NCBI GenBank assembly: GCA_025093555.1
Contig: JAIWNF010000026.1
Span: 558,001-622,000 of the forward strand
Length of the DNA: 64,000 nt
DNA from: Circinella umbellata
Taxonomy: Eukaryota; Mucoromycota; Mucoromycetes; Mucorales; Lichtheimiaceae
Reading direction: 5' to 3'
The number at the start of each line of letters is the position of its first letter. The stretch's first letter is position 1. The notes beneath the pieces are model-generated. The model made no database searches. It was not told the origin of the DNA and was given only the letters and a program-made list of their open reading frames with translations. Made by a program: the position numbers and the translations under genes. Positions 21,991-32,901 of this stretch are shown piece after piece.

Positions 21991-24952
21991 TCGTCGTCTT
22001 CATCTGCGGTGCTTAACCATTCAATAAACTTGGAGCTCTTGACCTTCAATTCACTACCGTCTTGTAATACTGCATACCAACCAAAGAAGGCTTCTTCATC
22101 CACAAGATCACAATCATACCAAGTTGAAAAAGCTACAATCGTTTTAGAAAGTAATCCGGGACTACGTTGGGTTACAAACTTTTCCCATGCCTTCAATAAA
22201 GTACGTTGATCTGTCATGTTTTTCACAAACTATCATAATAATTATTAAATTAGACTCTTATTGATAAGAAAAAAAAGGCATATACATCTACACCCACTCA
22301 TACATATTAAGCACATATTTATAAGAAGTACTTACTGTTTGGAAAAGTGTAATACGTGCTTTGAGAGTTGCGCCGACACCTGATGGACTGTCTTCAAGTA
22401 AACTTGCCAAAAGGATAAAAAGTAATTGACGTTTCGATAAATCATTACGCATTTCCAGCTTGGTAACTTCTTTTACATCATCAGAAAGCTTTCCATTGCT
22501 AGTAGCCTGACTAGCTGTATGCTCAGCAAAGTATTTTTTCAAGTCCCCAATAATGGCTTCCTCTTGGGCAGCTTTGGCTGGTGTAGGAGAAGGAGTTTTT
22601 GCAGGAGGAGACCTGATTTTGTTTTGATAGATGTTGTATACATATGAGTTTATAATGATCTTTTTTTTTGCATAATAATAATGAAATTGGAAAAATAACT
22701 TACATTTCAAGTTTTGCCTGTTCTTCTTTGGATAAGTGAACTACCTTCATCCACGATTTGTTGGTCGGCTATATAGTTATTTATACACATATTCACGCAT
22801 ATAGTTAATAACAAGTTACACCCAGCTTTACAAAAAAAATGTACTTACACTAATTCTACCATTCATCACCTCTCGTAATGGTGTATTGGAATTACGTTGA
22901 TTTTGCTTTTCCATAGATTTACTAATGCTACTATTGTTCTTAGTGTTGCTGCTAGTGGTTGTTGATGTGGTGGTGGCAATTTTGTTGTTCGTGCTGTTGG
23001 ACCGGCCATTTTGTTTCACAGCAATTGGTTTGGGTATATCTTCCACTATATCCCTCTTTGACAAATCCGGGTGTTCTGGGTTATTAATTGAATTTTCATC
23101 CATATTTTGATAATCATTGTTATTGTTATTGTTATAAGTGTTGCTGTTGCTGTAGTTGCTATTCGTAGTAGTGCTGTTATTTATATGAGTTCGAGCCCGC
23201 CACGAGCCACCCGCCGCCGATCTTTCTTCTCCATGAAGATGTTGTTGTTGTTGATGATGATGATGCTGTTGTTGCGGTTGTTGCTGTTGCCTGAAATAGC
23301 GTTGTTGTTGTTGTTGTTGATAATGGTGATGTTCCACAGGTGGTGACGCCACACGTTGCGGTTGTTGCGTTTGTGATTGCATCTGATGATGATGTACTTC
23401 ATGGTGCTGCTGTTTCTCTTGATAAGGCTGTTGCGAGGATGGGTATTGCTCATCTTCAGACCGTCTGCCATTACTATTTTCATTGTTATTATTAAATACT
23501 GGTCTTTCCTTCAATTCTTGAGTACCGTGTGCTATTAATCATAATTATTAGGTACATTCTCTCCTGATATTTCACTTAGTGCACATATTTCCCTATGTTT
23601 TTTTTCTTTATACCCATCCAATAAAGAAAAACTTACCAAAATGACATTTAGGTCCGTATTGACAAAAGTTGTCCTTCATAAAACGTTCACACAGCTTAGT
23701 CTTGTATAAAGCATTAGCTTCAGCATTCGAAGATGTTGACTTGTTATTAGTCGTGGTACTACTACTATTATTCGTCGCAGTAATAGAAGGCATTGTCATC
23801 GCTGTTGCCGTGATACCATTGTTGTTACTATTGCTGTTACTATTGCTGTTGTTATGGTTACCGTTGATCTGGTCATTATTACTACCATTACGATTTTCCT
23901 CTTCAGCAATGCGCTCACGAAGTTCAACAATACCATGAGCAAAAGTACATTTGGATCCATATGAACACATTCCTTCCTTTTCAAAACGTTCACAGAGTCG
24001 AGTTTTGTACAGCGGATTAGCCGCAGCAGAGTTTTCATTCTGTTGATTTTGACGTCTCTGCTGTTGATCATGTTGTTGATTTGACGACGAATTTTGTTGC
24101 TGACGAAGGTGATGATTATTTTGATGGTGAGTCACCAAACCATTGACTTGGGGAGAAGATGATGACATGTTACGTGTAGTAGTAGACGATCCATGCTGTT
24201 GTCGATGATTATTATGATGATGACGTTGACGATGATCCATCAAATCACCATTATTATCTCTGTTACGACGATTTTGTTGACGCGTCTTTAATTTATTTTC
24301 GATAAATTGCTGAGCATATTTAAAAACATCTTCCATACTCTTAAAAATCACTTTCTCAGTGGCAACGTGTTGGTTACACCATTGGAAATGCACACCATCT
24401 GCATTTGGAAGTAAACGAGCATGATTATCCAATATTTGTGCCAAACGATAAACGACTTTCTTTGGACTTCAAAAAAAAAGCACATATTGTAGATCAGATT
24501 ATTTTGATCTCTCATTTTATCCGTTACTGACGTACCCCTTGAATGAAAAAAAAATAATCTCTATCTAGCCCCCTTAAAACCTCGATTATATATATATATA
24601 TTTGGTTTTACTTACCGAGTACCAGAGAGGTATTTGAGTTCAATTTTAAAACCTTCTTCCACGCGAAGATCCTTTGGGCTTAAGCCAGTTGCTTCAAACG
24701 TTTCACGTAACGCACATCTAACAGATTTGACATTTTGAGTTTTGCATCCTTTTTTTTCAATTAACTTTTTTTTTAACAAAATGAAAACAGAACTTACTTG
24801 ACTTCGTCTTCTTGACCAATCACTTGTCCTTTAGGACAAAACCAGTGTTTTTTATTTGTAAACGAGTCGTTTAATAATAAATATTCAACGTTTCTCTGCG
24901 ACCGATAAATTAATAATCCAGCGTATAGATTGTTTTGAGAAGATTTGTCCAT
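21987..24952 (-). CDS. Nudix - tandem CCCH zinc finger - W2 domain fusion protein
   Basis: Seven exons (24798-24952, 24616-24717, 23637-24466, 22849-23531, 22704-22768, 22336-22612 and 21987-22229) sum to 2,355 nt, giving 784 residues. Residues 8-95 resemble Ap4A hydrolase (NUDT2-like): WFCPKGQ, then the Nudix box G42-x5-E48-x7-R56-E57-T-F-E60-A61-T-G63-L64, then GFKIELKYLSGTRPKKVVY. A61 replaces the second Glu of REUxEExGU. Two C-x8-C-x5-C-x3-H fingers follow (C244/C253/C259/H263 and C345/C354/C360/H364), each with a YKT(R/K)LCERF lead-in as in TIS11/TTP mRNA-binding proteins. They are set in Asn/Gln/His-rich sequence. From about residue 615 comes a W2 domain as in eIF5/eIF2B-epsilon/BZW, ending in FIEWLSTADEDDE. 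The Nudix box and finger 2 are each split by an intron that splices to give the exact motif, so the joins are well supported. Inference: an mRNA-binding regulator linking 5'-end or dinucleotide chemistry to decay or translation. Confidence 0.85.
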
Positions 24953-27109
24953 GTGGTAAGGGGAAAAATAATAATAAAATTAAAATAATAAATTCGAAAG
25001 AATAAAAAATAAAATAAAAAGCGGGCAATGGCAATCAGTCAAAAAGAGGTTTTTGTTTAGGCAGACGGGTTCTGAAGAGAGAGAAGAGAGAGGGACGAAA
25101 GAAAAACGGGGTGGTTGGTGGGAGAAGAACACTTATAAACGAAAAAGCAAATTCGAACGAAAATGTGTAAAGGCTATATAAACACTATTTGTTTTTAAAA
25201 AGAAATGAAATTCGGTCTTCTCTGTTCTGTTCTGTTGTATTTGTTTTGTCTGTGTGTGTGAAGTTTTTGTATATTTTTTGTTTTCGCAGAACAAAGAGTT
25301 CGAAAAAAAAATTCAGTTTTTCTTTCTTCTATTTTTTTAACTCGGTAGATTTTTACCCTGAATTTGCAAATTTCTATCGACCCACACTTTTTAAAATTCT
25401 GCACTATCCAAGTCTCTATATTTTTTTCTTACGATAAGGTTTATTTTCTTTATAATCACCTGTCCTGCTTTTTTTTGCTTTAATTTTATCACTCATGATA
25501 CTGTTTTCAGTTTTATATGTTGCTTCTGTTATTATATTTAAAAAAGATTAATTAAGACTTCTATGGAAGTACACTAACAGATCATGTTCCATCAACACTT
25601 TACTATCATGTGAACAAGTGGAATATACAAAGATACTAAAGTTTTATGCTTAATTATTTCATACAATTGTAAATATTTAATACACATTGTATAATAACAA
25701 AAACACTCGTTTGTAGCTTCTGAACTTGGCAAACAAATATTCGCCAATACCGTAAGAAGGTTATAAAAACTGACTACACTATGTATTGGAAGCATCATTC
25801 AACAAATGGTAACCACCATCAATATAAAATTTATCACTCGTTGTTAATTAACTACGTAGATCATTATCAAAACCAATTTAATTATATGCTATAGACCCAC
25901 TGCATGCTGTGAAATAAAAAAAATTCATCATATGTTTTTATGTATGAATATAGGAACAAGAGTTGATGTTGTATGAACCTTGCCGCGCCGGTAACTTATG
26001 TAATTCAAGCGTTATATATCTATTGGGCAATAAATATAATTTCAGTGTTCATAATTGCGGGATTAAGATAAATTGATCAATCTTCTTTTTTGCAAGTGGA
26101 TTTTTTTCACCATTTGACTACCACTCAATTTGACATTTGGGCCATCATAGTAGAGTATGAAGTAAAAAAAAGTCTCACTTCATTTTTGTGTTATATAGCT
26201 GTTTATACATGAGCATCAGTATTAGCAGCCATCGATTTGGCAATAATAAACAACCTTCTACGTACTAAATCAACAATATCAGACAGTTAACTTGACATTT
26301 TCATTTATAACTTTGTACGTATGACACACGATAGAACTGATTTGAATATTATTTTAAGAAATGAAGAAAGGCTAATGGAATATGTATATAGTAACTGAAC
26401 ATATTGATTACTATGTAAATTAAAAAATCTTTTAACGATTATAATAGCGTTAACCTTTTCAACACCCTCTCGCTTTTTAACATAATACAATCGAAGCAAC
26501 ACCTATGTATTATATATGCAAAAGCCTTAATGGATGACCATTTCAATATATATATACTTCAAATAATTACTGTCAATATACATGCATTTTTATATTGTTG
26601 TACAGCGCTATTATATAAATTAAACTCCTGATAGTACGTATCACCAAGTGATTGCGCTGTGCCGTAGTCATACAGTAAGACAACTGCTATCATGGGTCAC
26701 GGAGGGAAGAAGTTTAAGAATGTCAAAGCACACAGGAATTTCAAAGATGCCATATGTATTTGGTAGTACTAACCTTTCACGAATGGTTCTATATTTTTTA
26801 CCGGTGCTCATTTCACAGTGTCATGTTACCTACATACAAGGGTGTTTAAAAAAACCACAAGCTATAACCCTGCCCCCTTTTAGTAGAATTTGTTCAAACA
26901 ATTGTACAAAATAAAGTCTCTGAGGTATCATTATTATTAATTTTCTAACCCTTTTTATTGTACGTAACTACTTCTTTCAAATGGCGTTTTGCCAAAAAAG
27001 AAAAAAAAAACTTTCAAAAAAGTACAAAAAAAAACCAAGTTCCGGACGGGAACTTTTAGTTTATTATTACTACTTTAACTAATATGTAGTAATAATAATA
27101 TTTTTTTGG
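24953..27109. other. Long gene-free interval upstream of the fusion gene
   Basis: Purine-rich GAGAGA tracts at about 25075-25100 are probably part of the promoter or 5' UTR of the minus-strand gene ending at 24952. The remainder is AT-rich with only short frames lacking family features, including a plus-strand frame at 26648-26914 that I do not recognise. A hairpin (AAGTTCC-GGACG-GGAACTT) sits at about 27036-27055. Confidence 0.6.
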
Positions 27110-27501
27110 GAATTGCTACGGACACCCCATATTTTGGCCTTACGATAGACCCCACAAATAAAAAGTTGTAAACTATAGTAACAGCGTTATCAACACCAAT
27201 ACCGCTTCTTGTTTGACCACTCATATATATCATTAAAAGTATACATTATTCCTTGTTTGTCTTGTTCCCATGTGGACAGCTCTCACTTGTGTACATAACG
27301 ATAAAGTGAGAGAAGATAAGAATACTGAACGATATTTATAAAACGTTGAACTGCTAATATGAGCTTCATAAATACCTTTTAGTTATATAATACTAATAAA
27401 TGTATATATAGTGTAACTATAAATGGCTGGATACGACATAATTATATCAGATGGTTAAGTATCTTTGAAATTTTTTTAAAGTGGGGTGTCCGTAGCAATT
27501 C
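27110..27501. mobile_element. 392-bp MITE-like element with 20-bp perfect terminal inverted repeats
   Basis: Left end GAATTGCTACGGACACCCCA (27110-27129) is the exact reverse complement of the right end (27482-27501). The interior is AT-rich and non-coding. I cannot identify a clear target-site duplication, and the flanks are T-rich on both sides, so the superfamily is unassigned. Confidence 0.75.
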
Positions 27502-27639
27502 TCTATTTTTTTTTTTTGATCATTTTCTTATTGAATTTTTATCTTCTGTGAGGAGAAGAAAGTGGAAAAAGAAGACCTTGCGACTTTTCTTTTTCTATAA
27601 AAAAAGAAAAATGGGCATATAAAAGAAAAAAAACCAATG

Positions 27640-27834
27640 CTTGGTAACAAAAGTCTGCGTAAGCGGAAGTGGGCTAAATAGCTGACTGCCGATTGACTCT
27701 AGGGACGCTTGCCGTTGTGCTAACACCGATTAACAACAGTTTGCGAGAGAGGAAGTGGACTACTCCCAGCCATGGCCTAACCAGTTCCGCTGACTATTCT
27801 TCTTCCCTGGACCATTGCCCCGTTAACTTTTTTT
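27640..27834 (+). ncRNA. Candidate Pol III-type structured non-coding RNA
   Basis: A roughly 190-nt island whose base composition (near 50% GC) stands out from the AT-rich gap. It has no usable open frame. On the plus strand it is preceded by TATAAAAG (27617-27624) about 25 bp upstream and followed by T7 (27828-27834), as in TATA-driven Pol III genes. Two related internal segments, GCGGAAGTGGGCTAAA and GAGGAAGTGGACTACT, suggest a repeated structural arm. On the minus strand a T8 run also follows the island, so orientation is uncertain. I could not match it to U1-U6, U3, 5S, SRP, RNase P or MRP by eye. Confidence 0.3.
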
Positions 27835-28505
27835 CGTGATCGTTTTTAAGTCGCATTCTTCTATTGGCTCGCTTTAATTAAAGCATAGCTCAAATAATTT
27901 TATGACCAAGTAAAGTATACGCTTGTATTAACAAAATGAGAAAAGGATGATGTTTTGGCAAAAATAAATGAAAGTAAACGGTAAAGAAGTACAATTGTCA
28001 TGGTGATCAAAGTACCTACTATTATCAGTTGTTTCACAGCCAAACTCCGAGAAAGCACAGACCTCCCTTACAACTCTTTCCTGACTGGAATATAATATTC
28101 CCAGTGTTGGGCTTTTACCTGGTTAGGAATCACTATCATATGGACTGTTTTTTTTTTCTCAAAAAAAATATAAGACTATAAAAAGGTATAAAATATGAGT
28201 TGAGAAATAAGATCGACATAATCCCAAAATAACCTGCCCTACAAGTTTCTTCTTCGAATCCTCACTTCCCAAACAATACGTGAAAAATACAGTACTTCAA
28301 ATACATCAACTTCATTACAACGAAAGCTGTAACAGTGGTGTGAGCTGGGGGTGTCTTTACGATTTATACAAAGGACATTGAAAAAACAATAAGCCGTGAT
28401 AGGTATTACTTGCGATTTAGTAGTTACCATACTGTACAATAAAAAATTTAATACGTAATATGATAGATACATCTATATAGTTGAAACTGTCGTGAGATAA
28501 GCTTC
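27835..28505. other. Intergenic sequence, nothing recognised
   Basis: AT-rich with short frames only. A locally GC-richer stretch at 28015-28130 has no identifiable coding or tRNA-like features. Confidence 0.5.
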
Positions 28506-28797
28506 TTTTATACTACCAGATCCAATAATTGATCTGCTTCATTCAAAATAACCCAGCGTAACTGTTCTACATCAAAACTCTTTGTATTCTCTAAATGATC
28601 CAATAATGGACCTGGGACCAAAATATTGACACCGTTACGTAATCTTGCTTTTTCCTTGTTTTCTTTTCACCACCAATCAATAATCCAGAAACAATCCAAT
28701 GTAAGCGCTTGATATCTTGAGATCGAGATACGTTCACTAATTTTTGAAGTACCTGGGGGACTTGTTGGGCCAATTCTCGTGTAGAATTAATTCAACC
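28506..28797 (-). pseudogene. Fragment of a DDX31/Dbp7 DEAD-box RNA helicase gene
   Basis: Minus-strand translation gives STRELAQQVPQVLQKLVN and [11 protein letters not shown]. After a one-base shift near 28665 it continues [20 protein letters not shown], then [20 protein letters not shown] and ADQLLDL. The order PTREL - GG - TPGR - DEAD and the segment GGEKxKxEKARLRxG mark the DDX31/Dbp7 subfamily (60S biogenesis helicase). Motif Ia is altered (PTREL to STREL), motif Ib TPGR reads VPGP, and motif II DEAD reads NEAD. The frameshift and a premature stop after LLDLVV complete the inactivation. Only about 95 codons remain, so this is a dispersed gene fragment. The functional gene is presumably elsewhere. 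Confidence 0.85.
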
Positions 28798-29368
28798 TCA
28801 ATCGACCAGAACTACTACAAGCAATAACGCTTATATTGTCAAAACATATCTATGACCTTTTTTTTTCTTTATGGCTTGAAAAAATAGCAAGAAAAGCAAG
28901 CATTTAATTAATTTATAAAAACGTGCGCCCTCCATTAACCAATATATATATATATATATTATTACAGTTTTAGAAGTCATCACTCTATTCTCTTGTTTTC
29001 ATTAGTGATGCTGTCTGTTTTAAAACTTTATCACTTTTATTCAAACGTATTTTTATTATAAGCATAATCCTTATAATTAAAAAATTAAATAGTGAAAGGG
29101 CTTTTTTCTTCAAATAAGTTTAAAATGATTTGTAAGTTGAAAAATTATTAACATATATAGATTATCATTTTATATACACAAACGGCATAGAAATAGATGA
29201 TTTATTCAAAGAAAAGAACTTCAATTTGTTAAATGAGAGAGAGAGAGAGAATATGGAGGTGAATGTGAATGTGAGTGAGGTTGTGTATCAACATAATATA
29301 TGTTACATGGAATTTTAAAAGAATTATTTGTGAAAAGAAAAAAAAAGAGAAAAGAAAAACGTCCTAAT
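28798..29368. other. Intergenic / 3' UTR of the Ca2+-ATPase gene
   Basis: AT-rich, with a short (TA)n at 28943-28958 and a GA-repeat at 29235-29250. No gene recognised. Confidence 0.6.
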
Positions 29369-32300
29369 CTATGATTGATGATTGTTGGAAGCTTTGTTTT
29401 GTTGATGCTCGGAAGCTTCTCCAGCTGCTCGGTTGAAATCTTGAGCATAAGCAACCAAGGATGCGAATCTGTTATTGCTAGAACCGGGGGTGCTACCATT
29501 AGTTGAAACAGCGCCATAACGAGGGGGAGAAGTACCCAACAAGCTAGAGCGAACACTAGTAAGTGAATCCGAACGGCTATGGCTACGGTGAGGATGACGC
29601 GAGCGACGAAGCATCGAATAAACACGAAGACCGTTACGAACATCACCTATAGCACCTTCCCAATGCATACGAGAATAGGTAGCAAGTTGACGAGCATCTT
29701 CACGGAAATAACGTTCAAATCCACAGTCGGGCAACAAACGAATAATAGTACCGACAGGAAGAGAAAGAGAACCAATCAATACAGTAATTAACCATTGCAT
29801 GGGTGTCAAAGGTGTAGTTTTGAATGCAATACCACCAAATGTGACAATCAAGAATTGGGTGAGAACAACGATAACTTGAATAGTAATAAAGATCCAGTTA
29901 TTAAACATATCCTTGAATACGTTAATACTTCCATCAATGCGGCGACAGTTAATTTCGTTGAAGACTTGTAAAAAGACAAAAATATTGAATACGATGGTAC
30001 GCAATACTGCATCATCATGTGGACTGTCACCAAGGTGGAAAATAGGTTTGCCGAGATAAATAACACACAAGTTGATGACAATTTGGAAAATAGCTTGGCC
30101 AACAATCATTTTGCCCATAGTAAAGTTGATCAAATGAGCATATTTCGAAATGGGTTTACGTTGAAGCAAATCGTCAGTGGGTGGTTCAGTAGCTAAAGCC
30201 AAAGCAGCTAATGTATCCATGATAAGGTTTACCCACAAGAGTTGTACAGCACTCAAAACACTTTCAGAATCGGCGGAGCCAACAGCACTAATGAATGAAA
30301 GAGCAACCGCTGCGATATTAACGGTCAATTGGAAAGTCAAGAACTTGCGTACGCCATCATTAACAGCACGACCCCATAACAAAGCCTTCAAGATCGAGTT
30401 GAAGTTATCGTCCATAAGAATAATATCAGAAGCTTCCTTGGCAACTTCAGTACCAGCAATACCCATACTAAAACCGACATCAGCCATTTTAAGAGCAGGT
30501 CCGTCGTTTGTACCATCACCAGTCATACCAACAACTTGATCTTGCTCCTGAAGTCGGCTAACAACAACAGTTTTGTCAGTAGGAGAGGAACGAGCCAAAA
30601 CTTGTAGACGAGGAATAACCTTGCGTTGTTCTTCAACAGACATGGCGCGTAATTCTGGACCGGTTAATGCTTCACCACCCTTGGTAAGAATACCAGCATT
30701 GCGAGCAATAGCCTTAGCTGTAGTCAAGTTATCACCAGTGATCATACGAACAAATACACCAGCTTCACGGAATTTAGCGACAGATTCAACGACACCAGGT
30801 CGAAGAGGATCCATAATACCCACAATACCAATCAATGTCAATTCTTCAAGTGGAGGTTCATCAGTGTCAGTAGCATTTTCGTATTCGTCGGTCTCAATAT
30901 CACGATAAGCCAAAGCGATGGTACGCAAAGCATGGTTGGCGTATTCAGTAATAATATTGTTCCAGCGGGTGAGTACCTCCTTATCAAGTTTCTGGGTGTT
31001 ACCCTTTTCATCAATGAAATGAGTACAAGAGCCCAAGACAATTTCAGATGCGCCTTTGACGTAAGCGCGATAATCGGCTTGTGATTTTGACTTTGCAGTG
31101 TTTTCTTGAACCTTAATAACAGTTGTCATGGTCTTGCGCTTAGATGAAAAGGGGAAAACCTTGGCAATCTTGGCGTCGTGACGAATATCTTCATAGCTAC
31201 TACCGAGGCTCTTGGAAAAACCGAGCAATGCACATTCCGTCTTGGAACCAACAAAATCAACATTACCATTTTCGTCCTTGCCTTCAAATGCTGTAGAATT
31301 GACAGCAATATTTTCAAACAATAATTCCTGAACTGCCTTGGGATCCACCTTCTTTGCCCAGTTCTTGATGTCTTCAATAGAATCAAATGATTCTTCGGCC
31401 AAAGTACCACGTACAACAGTCATTCTGTTTTGGGTTAATGTACCCGTTTTGTCCGAACAAATAGCAGTGGCGTTACCCATGGTTTCACATGCTGCCAAGA
31501 CACGAACGAGATTGCTATCCTTAAGCATTTGAGTGGTAGCAAAAGCTAATGCCATAGTCACAGCCATAGGAAGACCTTCTGGAACAGCGACAACAATAAT
31601 AGTAATAGCTTGAATAACAATACTAATCATAGCAGCGGCGATTTCTCCAGCTGGAGGGAATTCATCTTGTAATGCGGCAGTGACAAAGAACTTGATGACC
31701 AAAGCCAAGAGCATAGCAAGGGCAGCAGCAAAACCGAGTTTGGCAATTTGTTCAGCTAATACATCGAGTTTGACTTGCAAAGGAGTACCTTCGGTTTCTT
31801 CGCCACGCATGGACATCATGGTCTTACCATAAAAAGAATGTTCACCGACAGCAATGACAAGTGCACGACCAACACCTTCCAAAACCTTAGAGCCCGACAA
31901 AATAAAGCAATCGCCTTTGCCTTTACCTTCGGTCTCTTTCTTCATAGTATCGGTTTCACCAGTGGCAGAAGATTCATCACAGGCCAAGTTATGACCTCCC
32001 AAAAAGATACCATCGACGGGAACAATATCACCCGGTTCAAGTTCGAGAACATCACCGACATTTAAATCATAGACGCTAATTTGTTGTTGTTTACCACCCC
32101 GCAATACTTTAACTTCACGATCCTCTTTCTTGGCATTGAGTTTCTTGAATTGAGCTTCTTTTTGATAATCGTTGACAGCATTGGTTAAGACAACAGCTAA
32201 TACAGCAACAAGAATGGCAGTACCTTCAACCCTAATTTAATTATATAATAAATCATCCAATTTTTAGAATTCGGAGAAACATTTATTTTAGTTGTTCCAT

Positions 32301-32901
32301 AATGTAACAAAGTGGATATGTGTCACATTTATTAGCCACGAAACTTACCAGCCTACACGTGGCTCGTCTGGGGGGTGTCGTGGCGAGTAATCTTCCCATA
32401 TACCGACAGCAAGACTTACAAACGAAGCAATGGTCAACATAACTATTAAATTCATTTACACAACGAAATGATCATTAATAAATGCAATTACTTCTTTTTT
32501 GTTGTTTTTTTCCCTCCATTTCGGGGAAATGGGCCCGTTGCAGAATAAACATTCCAAATAAATAAAAAAAAAATAGACAGCATACTCAAAGTTTTGTCAT
32601 TATAGGCTGCCCATAGTAATTCCATAAATGTTTTGCTTTGTGCTTCGGGCAAGACATTTCGACCAAATACCGATTGACGTTCATTGAATGGTTCGTCACT
32701 TGATCGTTCAACACCTTCGTCAGCAGATAAACCGACGCGTACGTCAACACGTAATTTTCGAGCGAGTTCTTCAGTACCACCCAGTCGTTCAAGTAAGTCT
32801 GGACTTTTTGGATCAACTAAATGTTGTAGTTCTTCAGCAGATACCCCAAAGGACCCTTGATGATCATTATTGATCAGAGGCCTTCGTTCTTCTCGAGGCA
32901 T
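29369..32901 (-). CDS. PMC1: PMCA-type (P2B) Ca2+-transporting ATPase
   Basis: ATP-driven Ca2+ pump of the vacuolar or plasma membrane. Three exons, 32586-32901, 32349-32442 and 29369-32231, total 3,273 nt (1,090 residues). The start is the ATG at 32899-32901 (MPREERRPL); the frame extends upstream only as Phe-rich UTR-like sequence. Seen in order: membrane pair M1-M2 (VEGTAILVAVLAVVLTNAVN), actuator TGE (about residue 228), PEGLP in M4 (about 354-358), the phosphorylated Asp in CSDKTGTLTQNR (D397), the nucleotide-binding KGASE region, MITGDNLTTAKAIA, and the hinge GDGTNDGPALKMADVGFSM. The M5-M10 helices carry NLIMDTLAALALATEPP, typical of P2B pumps. The tail is Arg/Ser-rich and could carry the regulatory region. 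All catalytic residues look intact. Confidence 0.96.

Noticed and set aside
22925..23938. Hydrophobic Leu/Val-rich plus-strand frames across the CCCH gene
   Set aside because: They are antisense of CAA/CAC/AAT-rich codons encoding Gln/His/Asn runs on the minus strand.
27770..27790. CCTAACC in the ncRNA candidate as a telomerase RNA template
   Set aside because: Seven bases are too short to support it, and no pseudoknot or other telomerase RNA feature could be identified by eye.
30177..31532. Long plus-strand open frames opposite the Ca2+-ATPase gene
   Set aside because: They are antisense shadows caused by the codon bias of a highly expressed gene. The minus strand carries the complete P-type ATPase motifs.
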